64,000 nt of DNA from Dipetalonema caudispina (taxonomy: Eukaryota > Nematoda > Chromadorea > Rhabditida > Onchocercidae). The stretch lies in NCBI GenBank assembly GCA_013365325.1, contig JABVXV010000330.1, positions 1 to 64,000 of the forward strand. Reading direction: 5' to 3'. Each line of letters opens with the position of its first letter. Position 1 is the stretch's first letter. Position numbers and translations under genes: made by a program. This document shows, in pieces, positions 37,701 through 47,796 of the stretch. The notes beneath the pieces are model-generated. The model saw only the letters and a list, made by a program, of their open reading frames with translations. It did no database searches and had not been told where the DNA came from.

Positions 37701-39624
37701 TATTAATCTAATGGGACTTTTTTTTACTTTAGAACTTTAATATAAATTTGAGGATTTTATAGGAATAAAACAGCGAATTTTGACATACCTTTATCATCGA
37801 TGTACAGATTCAACTCAAATTGATAATTTTCTGCATACTTTCGCACAGTTTCGATCGCTAAGAATGTGGCAAATGCAGTTGGTCACTCCAAGCATTATAC
37901 TGATCCGTTTTGTGAACGAAGGTACCAGTTTCTTGACCTAATCCTCTGATCTTAGCTATGTTATATTCGCGAAAATAGATATGTGCTTTCTTATGACATT
38001 TCATGTAGAGGCGTTTGCTGCGACTCCGGGAATTGGCAGTTATCCATTATTACTCGTGTTAATGGACTGGCAAAGAGGTGATGTCCTGGGTGCATTCGAT
38101 CGCTACTCAGCGAATTTTTTGAAGTTGATAGAAAAATGTCAAGAAGAATTGAAGTATGCTCATGTTTCATCGAATCGTTTTCCTTGCACGATTCAACACT
38201 GCCAGCAAGCGTTGGTGGCCTACCAACGTATGAAAGATGCACTTACCGACGCTCGAGGAGGTTAAATTATGGATTAATGTAATATACTGGTTGAATTTGC
38301 CTCTTAGAATTTAATTTATTATGCCTGGTTATGCAGAGAGCACTAAAGACGGCCAATTACATATACCGAGACTTCATAAGAAAATTCAGAGACTTATCAT
38401 CGGCAATCTAACTAAGGAATGGATTTAATAACTGACAGACGACACTTTGGGATCCTTTTTGAAGAAGTTTGTTTAGAGCATACCAGATATGTAATGTTGC
38501 TGACGCAGAGTATAATGAACTTGGTGTCGATTTTCTCATGATTGTTGAACAGATTAGTCGTTGCAATACCACAGGAAGTTTCAGTAGCCATAGGACAAAT
38601 AGGATATCTTCTTATAAATTGTTTTTCTATGTGTGAAAAAAAGTTCAAAAACTTTATTCATATTCACATATCAGTTGATACACAAGTGTGCGTGGAAACT
38701 TGAACAATTAACCAGAAATATATTTATAATAGATAACGTTAAAATAAACTCATATATTTAATGTTTAACCAGTTAGAAATATTAGTTACAGGATCTGATA
38801 GGGAAACACGGAGACGTATTATATGTCAATTACCTTATTCATTCAGTTATATTCCTGTAGAAACTCCATATTTGGATCCATCAATGTTTCGCTTTGATGA
38901 TCGACTGATTACACTTATTGAACGGACCAAATTAGCTGACAGTGATGTGATTCGGTTAGCATTACCACTTCCAATTATTACAACTTTTTCGGTGTTTTTA
39001 AGATAGTTGAAATTTTAGTTAACGTATTGTTTAGCAGGAAGTAAAAAGTGTTAGGCATAACTTGAATGGTTTTTTGCTATAACGAGCGGATTAAAATTCG
39101 TTTTTTCTCTCTCCACATTTCACCAGTTTTTCTCTTGTAAAAATTTTTGTAGAACGATTCCTCCTGCTCATTTCCCTAGTGCACAGCTTTCTAAGTAACT
39201 TTGCGATGAAGTCAATGGAGTGCCATTTTAAAATACTTAGTGGATTATCTCGACTTTTTCCTTCTCTAGCTACCATAGTAGGGAATTTTGCAAACATTTT
39301 TGGCAAATTTTCCAAAAATTGATTTTTTAATTTTGAAAGTTGAATCCTTTTAGAAGAAGGTGAAGAAAAAAATACAGTTTTAAGGACTACAGATACTTCA
39401 AAAATACTTTTGGGCTTCAAAACTACCAAAGCAATGCTAAATTCAGGTTTTTCTCTCGTTTGACATGTTTGCCGTTGTTCGAAATGAACCTCAATCAAGG
39501 TCGCTTTGTTCAGCTTCTCTTTCATCCGACAGACCCATTCGCAATTTCAGTCGATCGCACACGTGGCTTTGGCACTGCTACTTTCCATTTACCACCATTT
39601 ATTACACCAGACGATCCGGCATGA
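34754..39624 (+). CDS. DET1: DET1 homologue (De-etiolated 1, CRL4 ubiquitin ligase component)
   Basis: Twelve exons, all in phase, give 554 residues, close to the roughly 550 of animal DET1: 34754-34867, 35020-35116, 35404-35537, 35851-35959, 36248-36375, 36575-36747, 37121-37203, 37383-37457, 37763-37921, 38009-38260, 38792-38954, 39447-39624. Family landmarks appear in order: FSPDGRSLVCFSS, FPERFVVNL, FFTEDCRYLL, LAILSFQHQTIHFLHI, RILTYLYHR, FRSLRMWQMQL, PYLDPSMFRFDDR and, near the end, LLFHPTDPFAISVDRT. DET1 is a beta-propeller-like protein that works with DDB1, DDA1 and COP1 in a CUL4 ubiquitin ligase affecting transcription factor turnover and chromatin. The start is the ATG just after a TTTTGCAG acceptor; an in-phase upstream exon at 34489 could extend it. 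Confidence 0.93.
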
Positions 39625-40180
39625 GAAATCCATCTTCCCCAAAGTTAAACCACCGCTTACTGCCTTCTGAAGATGTTCAAAGTTTTTTGCTTGTTTTTGT
39701 CATTGTATATGTCTGTATCCTGTCATCGTTAATTGTTGCAAGTGTTCAGTTCATCTCTTCGATCTCTGACAATGTGTCCTCATTATTTAAAATGTGTCAA
39801 TAAATCATTAAATTCTATTTCAGTACAAGTTGTTTAATAAGCCATCCAACTTACGGATTAAATTTTTATTAGAAATGAATCTTAGGTTATCCGTACTTAA
39901 GGAATCATGATAAATGTGGCTTAGGGATAATTTAACTATGGAATAGATTATTGTGGGAAGAGAATCAAATCGTCGTTGGTGTTTACTAAGATTATTACAG
40001 CAAAATGTTCCCTGCGTCAGAGAATTAAGAGTATCAGCTGCTGTTCTCACCTCTATGATGGTGGCGTTTAGGAGGTAAGGATTGTAAAATGCTTCTTAAC
40101 ACGATTTCCATTGAACTCCTTTATTCCTCTCACGGAGGAAGTTGAGCAGCCGCTTAGAACTTTTTAACTTAAATCAAAGA
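39625..40180. other. Short intergenic region
   Basis: 556 nt between DET1 and the small GTPase gene on the same strand. No exon or repeat is supported. Confidence 0.5.
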
Positions 40181-42835
40181 ATGATGTGTTCATCAGTTAT
40201 TGAAGTGCATGTCGCTTTGATTGGGATGACAGGTTGCGGGAAATCAGGTCAGAATTATTATATTATTTGTGTTTTCGCTAGAAACATTTTGAATCAACCA
40301 GCTAATAGAGTCAGATTTCTATAGAATTTTTATTATTTAATGAAAGAACAAATGACAGTAATAAGTTAAGTTTCCCATTTCCTTCATAAATGTATTACTG
40401 AGTGCTTTATCGATATTTCACATTATATAATAGTATTCCTTTTTTTGCTCATTATTCAGGATATCAGTCTTTGTTACCTTTTAAAAAGAATGAGCTTTTT
40501 CGTGAATTTTTTGGTCATTTCTTTCAATTAAGCTAACGTCTAACAAATTTTAATTCACCTCGTATATGCCAATACTGCATTTGGCTTAATTTGTAAATAT
40601 TATTACTATTATTTACTTCACAGCTTTGGCAGTGAAATACATAGCGCGTCGATTTATTGGCGAATATGACCCAAATCTTGGTTTGTTTTTGTTTTTTACT
40701 CCGCAGGTTTGATATATGTAAATTTAAGATGTCACTTATTTTAAAATGTAGCTATCAATGTTGGGAAGACTTTGACTTTTGCTGCAAGTAAACTACAAAT
40801 TATTTGAACTTTAAATCATCACTCATAGAAGATACTTATTGTCGTCAAGATGTTTTACTTTCGCAACCGATGGTCGTATGGTTGATGGATACAGTGGATG
40901 GTTCAGGACGAGATGCAATGCGTTATCTTTCGTGGGCTGATGTTTACATCATTGTTAGTTTTCTCGAAATGGAAAAATTATTGTAGACTTATCAGTCCAC
41001 GTAGATTAATTTTAGGATGGAGATGGCCATCATTTTCTCATCAATTTCGGATATAGAAAGATTTCCTAATCTAACTCTTTTCATTAAAATCGAGATTCCT
41101 ACTTTGTTCCCAGGTTGGGCAAATTTGACCAAGAAGGTGGGCGATCCCTTTTTTTGCAAAAAAAAGTATTTCCTTATTAAAGTATTTCCTTATTTTGAAA
41201 AATTGATTAACGGATGACTATTTCACGAAGAAAAACATTGTCAATTTCACAGGAAGAAATTCAACGGCTTCGTAAAACTATTTTTTGATTTATTATGAAG
41301 TTTTTCAAGTTATGATAAGAGGCAATATATTTTTGCATAACTGAAGTATAAAATGTTGATTTCTTTGAAATATTTTTAAAAAAGAGGTCGATTTAGTAAT
41401 TTTGAGGTATATGACATAACATCACAACTGTCTCTGCAGTATGCAGAATCGACAATGCAACAGATTTCAACCCATGAACATCATCTTTGCTCACGGCAAC
41501 ACAAATGCTTACTTGTGGGAAATAAGACTGATCTTGAACGTTACCGGTAAGTGCTTGAAAAATGTCCCACAAAATTGAAGTCGACCGAAAGGACTTTACT
41601 TTATGAAGGAAGATCTTATTAGAAAATGATAAGAGGCGTGAAATGCCTGGTTGTAGTGACTTTCTCCCGAGATATTCAATGTTGAAAAACAAATAACATG
41701 GAAACTCTGAATTTTCAAATTTCTGAATCTCTGAGCTCGAAATTTCTAGACAAAAAATTAAAAATTTTCCAAGACTTTGATTTTCTTTCACCATATTACT
41801 CCTTATCGGTTGCTCACTGATCTGCTGTTAACTTTATTTTGCAATTTTTTGAGTAAATCTAATTTCTTTTCTCAAGTTTGCCAGAGAAATCAAACTATGG
41901 CCACCGGTACCACACAGATTGACGAGAATTTTCTTTTATGAAGAAATCCAGCGAAGCAAATTAGCAAACTAAAGTAGTGTGAAAAGACTTGGTTAATTTT
42001 AATAGTTACACAGAATGCTTCTCTAGACAGGTGAGTGAATCAGATGGCGAAAAGCTAGCAAAACGATTTGGTGTGATGTTTGGCGAGATATCAGCTGTAG
42101 ATGAATGGGAACGAGTTGCTGCGCTTTTCAGACGTCCAATTACTATGCTCTTAACTGATCGATCCAAAAGGCGCAGTCCATCTCCACGACTTTGTTCTTC
42201 TGATTCTGAAATCGCTTCTTCGGGTAAGCTTCTTCTTCTGCACATTTCAGGATCACTTTATGCAAAATATCACTGATTCTGAACATACATTCCGGAAAAG
42301 GAGAAAGAAAGGATGTAATGGTTTAGTTGAATGAAAAACATAGAGACATGTTCTTGAGAGTAACAGGAAAACCTTTGTTGCATACTGAGATGATTATATA
42401 CGAATGGTTCTGCTTAAATTATCAGTTGAAAACACGATGCATTAGTCTTGTAGATCTTTATTGGTTCAATTTTTTGGAGTGATCTGTGCAGCTTTTTATT
42501 ATCTCCAATATTTCTGGTCATTCTATTCTTTTCCATGAAGTACAATTATAATAATATAAATTAGAGCGCTATATGGTAATTTCTTTTGCGAAACTTTGTA
42601 AGTAAAATGATAATTGAGTAGTCGATGACAATAATAGCGGATTCCAATTTCTTTCTTTGCGAAACAATTTTTAGAAAAATTGCTTTCAGTGAATAAAAGT
42701 GCTTTCTCGATGAAGAATTCTGGTCGTAACAGTACATTCGGTCTTTGTTCGAAGAGCCCGAAAGGGGTTGACATGGTCAAAATGCCCCCATCAAAGAAAA
42801 GTGGCCACAAATTGTTGAAACTTTTCCATAATTGA
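40181..42835 (+). CDS. Ras-like small GTPase, RERG/RASL12 type (middle exon unresolved)
   Basis: Supported exons: 40181-40247, 40624-40680, 40829-40953 (or to 40941), a middle exon near 41028-41140 of uncertain borders, 41440-41546, 42027-42223, 42675-42835 (TGA). Nucleotide-binding motifs: P-loop GMTGCGKSA, switch I region EYDPNLEDTY, G3 reading DTVDGSGRD, GNKTD and the late E-I-S-A. The P-loop, YDPNLEDTY and RYLSWAD resemble RERG and RASL12. The glutamine that normally follows DTAG is absent, as in other members of this branch, so GTP hydrolysis may be slow. The tail is basic (KKSGHKLLKLFHN) with no CAAX box, so no prenylation is expected. The strand after WAD is probably supplied by MAIIFSSISDIERF at about 41028-41069, but its downstream border is not clear: the nearest in-phase donor (AAGAAG/GTGGGC near 41137) would insert about 24 residues. 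Confidence 0.8.
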
Positions 42836-44202
42836 CATTGCTTGTTTCCGTCCCAGTAAATGAATGCTCTTGAAAAGATTTTTATCCTATTGAGTCGTTT
42901 GTTTAATAGCAGAGGGAATGAAATTATGACATTCAGTAATATCGTGCGAGTTATGCGAATAAAATTAAAAATCAAAACAGTTACATCCTTTGATTTTTGG
43001 ACTTCTTACCATCTTTTTCCTCACCCTAATGTTTCGCAGTTTTGCTCCTTGAGTAAATTCTAATCTATTATTATTATTATTACTGTTATTATTATCACAT
43101 CGATTATGGAATGGAAAACATGGTCATTCTTTATCCAGCGAATGGGACTTCTGTCGGAGAAGTCTGTCTGCTAGACATCATACCAGCACGATACGTATTT
43201 CTCCTATACTTTTTGAGCAAGTATCATATAAAACTGATCGTCTGTGACTTTCATTTTTTGACTTGATAAGGTTGAAGCTATAATGAATTAATTACTATTT
43301 ATTGCATAGACTTTAATGAAGTATGGGATTTCCTAGAAGCAACTGTCATAACAATTTTTAAAAGTTAACAAAAGCGAGGAAAGAATTAGAGGAAGTTTCG
43401 ATCAAGTCAGTGCCCAGGATGAGTTGATGTGGGATTGTTTAGAAGGAGAAAGATTAAATACTTTCTGGATAAGTTGATGATGAGAAGTTTACTTCATTTC
43501 GTTTAGTTTCGTGTTTACAGGAGACTCTCAGGAATAGGAACGATGATTCATTCGAATCGATTTAATGCTGCAAGTGTTAAATTCACTGTTAGGCTTCCTC
43601 ATATCCCAATGGTCAATTCAATCCTGTCTTCTATTACATAACTGGAGTTGCTTTCCTCATCCAATAATATTTCTGATGTTTGCATTCATCCACATGGAAT
43701 TCTACATTTTCACCGTCTTTATTGATTTCTGGCTGTTATGAAGAGAGGAGGGCAGATTGACAGCCGATACTTTGCAGAAACTTCGTTACCTGTTAAGAGT
43801 GAGATACTTGTTCTTAATTTGAACTCTATTATTTATTCTAACATCTCATTTCAAGCGACTTTTGCATCACTTGACGTACGTATAACACGTATTTTTTGAC
43901 GCATAATCCTCTCCTTCCGTATCTAATGTAATATAAATTTTAAAATCTGGTAACTTTCTAACTTTTCTCAATCTCTAGGAATCTCCTGTATTGATGTATC
44001 AAAGTAGGATATTGCATACACGAATTATTATAGTTTTGGGAATTATCTACTAGTAGTTCAATGTTAGGAGCTGTCGTGTACGCAATGCTCTCCAAAATTT
44101 TATCTTACGTTTCGTTTCCACGTGACAAACATCCCTAGCGTTGAAAGATGACGAACTACACATGATGGCGCCCGGTAAACGGGCAACATATTTCGCGTAC
44201 AA
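42836..44202. other. Intergenic region with ATT microsatellite
   Basis: 1.4 kb between the GTPase gene and the duplicated segment upstream of spartin. It contains the ATT repeat annotated separately. No gene is supported on either strand. Confidence 0.5.
43066..43096. repeat. Imperfect ATT/TTA microsatellite
   Basis: About ten TTA-type triplets with one CTG interruption. It lies in intergenic DNA. Confidence 0.8.
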
Positions 44203-44715
44203 CGAATGTAGCTGTGTATTTCAAGTAAATCCTTCAAGGTTTCCTGAAAACCAAAAATTCTGAGCCTTTTTACTTTCAGAATGAAAGTACTTTAACTCAA
44301 ACTGTCCCTTCTTCTCTAGAAAATTTCCGATTTCCTTCAAATCAAGATAGGCCAGGAACTGACCAGGTGGAAGCATTTAAACAGGTATGTCCTATTATCA
44401 GTTATGACAAATTAAAAGTCTAAGGAATACTTATTACCTCCCAACGGAGATTGCTAATTAGATTCAAACGTTTTCAATCCGTATTTTTGTTTTTTGTTAT
44501 GCCGATGCAAAATATAAAATATACAAGCCACTTAAGCAGCCAAGGCACTTTATATTCCAATTTTTTTGGATTCATGAGTTAATTTCAAATAACAGATAGG
44601 TTTTAACCTGAAATCGGAAATGCAAGCATTGATTAAAGGATTACAGAAATTGTCCGATCATTCATGCATGATGCATTCCTTCATGATAGAATCACGAATT
44701 ATAATTATTTCCAGT
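44203..44715 (+). repeat. Segmental duplication, upstream copy (A)
   Basis: Aligns by eye over nearly its whole length with 45491-46062. The shared order is: AGTAAATCCTTCAAG, an exon-like block, CAGGTATGTCCTAT, AATTAGATTCAAA, TATACAAGCCAC, AGGCACTTTATAT, GTTAATTTCAAATAACAG, TTGTCCGATCATTCAT and CACGAATTATAATTA. Copy A ends in TATTTCCAG, which lies directly before the first spartin coding exon. Confidence 0.85.
44280..44384 (+). pseudogene. Duplicated spartin exon 4 lying 5' of the gene
   Basis: A 105-nt block, exactly the length of spartin exon 4 (45569-45673), with intact borders (CTTTCAG before, CAG/GTATGT after) and an uninterrupted 35-codon frame. The encoded peptide shares NEST, TVPSSLE, FRFPSNQ and QVEAF with the real exon and differs at about 10 of 35 positions. 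It sits upstream of the MIT-encoding first exon, where it has no start codon of its own. It is therefore either a relic, part of a 5' UTR, or an exon of an unrecognised longer isoform. Confidence 0.7.
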
Positions 44716-44759
44716 TTGTATGAAAAAGAGTGGAACTGTGTTATCACTATAAATGCAAG

Positions 44760-47700
44760 ATGGCAACAAAACTTAATGTCAATGAGTTGTATTGTGAAGC
44801 GTGTGCTTGCATGGAACAAGGCCTCTGCTACGATGAAATTGACGATGTTGTCAGTTTTGCTTTTGGTATTGCTATCAGAAAAGAACTAATGCAAAAGTTA
44901 AGAAAAAAAAAAAGAAAAGACAGAAGATAAGTTATCATCTGGGAATTGTTGATTTTAAAAAAAAGATGAATTCCAGGAAAATGCATTAGCATTTTATGAT
45001 CGAAGTTTGTTGCTTATAAAAGAAGCGGCGAAGGAAAAGAATTGCAAGAAAAGTGACATATATAAAGTAGTGATGGAAGGTAAGGATCGAGTAAAAACAA
45101 GGATAAAAGATTTGAAAGCGAATAAGAAAAGGCAGGAACAGGCCAAAGATGAGACATCGGACACCAAAAAGATAAAAGTGGAGAATGAAGAGGTCATCTT
45201 TTTATGATTATTTTCGATTTTAAAAGTCGCATTGGTAACTTCCTGACTACTCTTTAGAAAAACAAAGGTTTTTAAGTAAGATATGCCAAATTTAATCAAA
45301 TACTGTGAATGTTTAGTTTTAGTGCAAAAAGGAGTTGAAAAAGCAGATCGAACCAGTGCATACAGTAGAGACGGATCTAGTTTACTACATACCAGATGGA
45401 GTGCAGCTTTTTACCATTGAGGTAAGTTAAAGTTTTTGCTACTCATTGTAAGCTTATTGGAAGTTGATTATTATCAAGAAAGTTTCATTGAGTGTAGGGA
45501 TGTATTTTGAAAGTAAATCCTTCAAGATTTCCTAAAAACCCAAAAATTCTAAACCTTTTCATTTTCAGAATGAAAGTACTTCAGCTCCAACTGTCCCATC
45601 TTCTCTAGAAATTTTCCGATTTCCTTCTAATCAAGAAAGACCAGAAGCTAACCAGGTGGAAGCATTTATACAGGTATGTCCTATAATCAGTCATGACAAA
45701 TTAAAAGTCTAAGAAATATTTATTATTCTTCAAATCAAATATCAATTTTCCTGTTTTCGACTTTTCAACTTCTATGCCGGAGGTTTATAATTAGATTCAA
45801 AGGTTTTCAATCCATTTTTTTTCTTTTTTTTTATTCTGGTGCAAAATATGAAGTATACAAGCCACATTAAGCAGACAAGGCACTTTATATTTTGATTTTT
45901 TTTTTTTTTTTTTTTTTTGGATTTAGGAGTTAATTTCAAATAACAGATAAATTTTGACCTGAAATCAGAAATGCAAGCATTCATTTAAGGGCTACGGAAA
46001 TTGTCCGATCATTCATTGCATGCATTCCTTCATGATAGAGTCACGAATTATAATTACTTCTTGCATGATTTCAGGTTGGTTCATGGTCATATCCACTGGT
46101 TCCTGCAAAGACACCAGTTTTGAAAAATGATTTTGGTGCTTACATAGTGCCAAATCCAACTCCAGAGCATCCAGGTAATACCCGTCAGATTTGTGGTATG
46201 ATTTAATTTTCCTGAGCTCCTTTCAAATTTTGACATGTTTTCAGATTTAATTTAATTATACTGCTAATGCTATGCACTTGATATATTGCAGATATGTTTG
46301 TTGGGATCCTTTTGCCTAAAAATCTGGATCCGAAGGATGAAGAGGATTTCTATTCAATTTTGAAACGTTATACCGAGATACGAACCCAGGAACTGTCTCG
46401 CCAAATGAGTAAAGAAGAGAGAGAGCACCTTAGTCAGAAAATTGGCGATTTTTTGATGAGAAGTGATTTTTTCCTTATATTCTGGATTTTCTTCTTTTAG
46501 GGAAAATTTGGAACGTATAGTTTGATAAGATGCTTACAGTCTTGTGAACTTATCGGTTGCAAAAATCTATTTTGACAAAAGTTCGTACAGGTGGTGATTA
46601 TTTGGCGACAAATATAAATCATGTTGCTCAGAAAACATCTAAAATTGTGTCTAACAAATCGACACAAATTCGCTCTTCACTTGAACCAGATCAAGAACCG
46701 ATGCAAGTAAATCCGGGCATCAGATTTGGTATACATTATGTCCACAAGGGTAGCAAAATGGTCGCGAAGTGCACAAGATATCTGTGTAAGTTTCCCTTTC
46801 CTTTTATTTTTAAAATCATATAAAGTTAATAGCTAAGTAATTGACATAAAGTTTCCTCAAGTGATAAGCTTTCATCAGTAGTTTCGAAAATTTGCATAGT
46901 GGGTAGCTTAAATAAAATTTTGGTTCGTAAATTTTGAGAATCTAGATTAGATATCGTTTGTTTTATGGCAAAAAGAGAAGGGAGGAGATAGTTATCAGGT
47001 AAATAATCAAAATTACATTTGCTTCAGTAGATTGTTATTGAAGAATGCTGCGGTAAGATTTGCTTATTATGTTGTACTTCTGTTATTTACTTCAAATATA
47101 TTTTTAAATTACTTTTTTTTCATGAATTTCTTAATACCTATTTTTTCTAAAAATATAACACAAGGTTTAAACTTGCATTTGTTTCAGTGGATAAAATTGG
47201 GGATATGGGTATATCAATTGGAAAGAGTTTAGCGTCTAGTGCAGAGAAACATCTCGGTGGTAGTGAGAGTGGTATTGTTCATGGCACAGTATATGTATTG
47301 GGGAGCGGCATCACCAGTGCAAGCACTGTTTGGATTGCTCTCGAAAATGCCTCCAAGACAATGGCTAAAAATATTGCTGATGAAACGGTCGATACTGTGA
47401 GGCATAAGTAAGCTTCTATTCAAATCAACAGATCAAGTTTCATTATTATTGAGAAACATATATTCTGAAATTTTATCTTAAGTAAACTTCTTGAAATAGA
47501 TTTGTTGCTGTTAGCTACTACCTGCTGAGATTAAAAATTTCCTTGGTTCATTCCAACTTAATCTAGATTTGATTTCTAGATGGGGTAATCAAGCTTCGAT
47601 AACAGCACATGAAGCACTATACGCAACCGGTCATACTTCTCTGGCTGCTTTACAGCTTTGGGATCTTGGTCCACGATCCATCGCCGGTCGTGCAGCTCGT

Positions 47701-47796
47701 AAAGCAGGCACTCAATTTGTTGCTGATTTATATAGAAAGAGATCAACCCCACATCTGGAAGATAAAAAGAAGGAAGATGCTCATCATAAAGATTAA
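44760..47796 (+). CDS. SPART: Spartin (SPG20) homologue: MIT and senescence domains
   Basis: Nine exons, all in phase, give 472 residues: 44760-44846, 44977-45192, 45323-45421, 45569-45673, 46075-46174, 46292-46462, 46582-46785, 47188-47407, 47580-47796. Residues 1 to about 75 form an MIT three-helix bundle (CYDEIDDENALAFYDRSLLL, then GKDRVKTRIKDLK), which binds ESCRT-III tails. The middle contains VYYIPDGVQLFTIE, SWSYPLVPAKTPVLKNDFGA and FVGILLPKNLD, as in spartin. The last three exons form the plant-senescence domain, rich in Gly/Ala/Thr (GGDYLATNINHVAQ, GSGITSASTVWIALENASK, AHEALYATGHTSLAALQ). Spartin acts at endosomes, lipid droplets and the midbody, and also in lipophagy. The exon 6/7 junction is the least certain: a start at 46591 instead of 46582 is also in phase. 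It is shorter than the 666-residue human protein. Confidence 0.9.
45491..46062 (+). repeat. Segmental duplication, downstream copy (B), within spartin
   Basis: Contains functional spartin exon 4 and most of intron 4. Compared with copy A it carries an extra ~50 nt near 45722-45775 and a T run of about 25 near 45896-45920. The longer T run shows the copies have drifted since the duplication. Confidence 0.85.

Noticed and set aside
39091..39525. 144-codon minus frame with basic residues
   Set aside because: It overlaps the last DET1 exon, which carries the conserved PFAISVDRT block on the plus strand.
42523..42975. 150-codon minus frame
   Set aside because: It covers the last exon of the GTPase gene, which is in phase and encodes a plausible basic tail.
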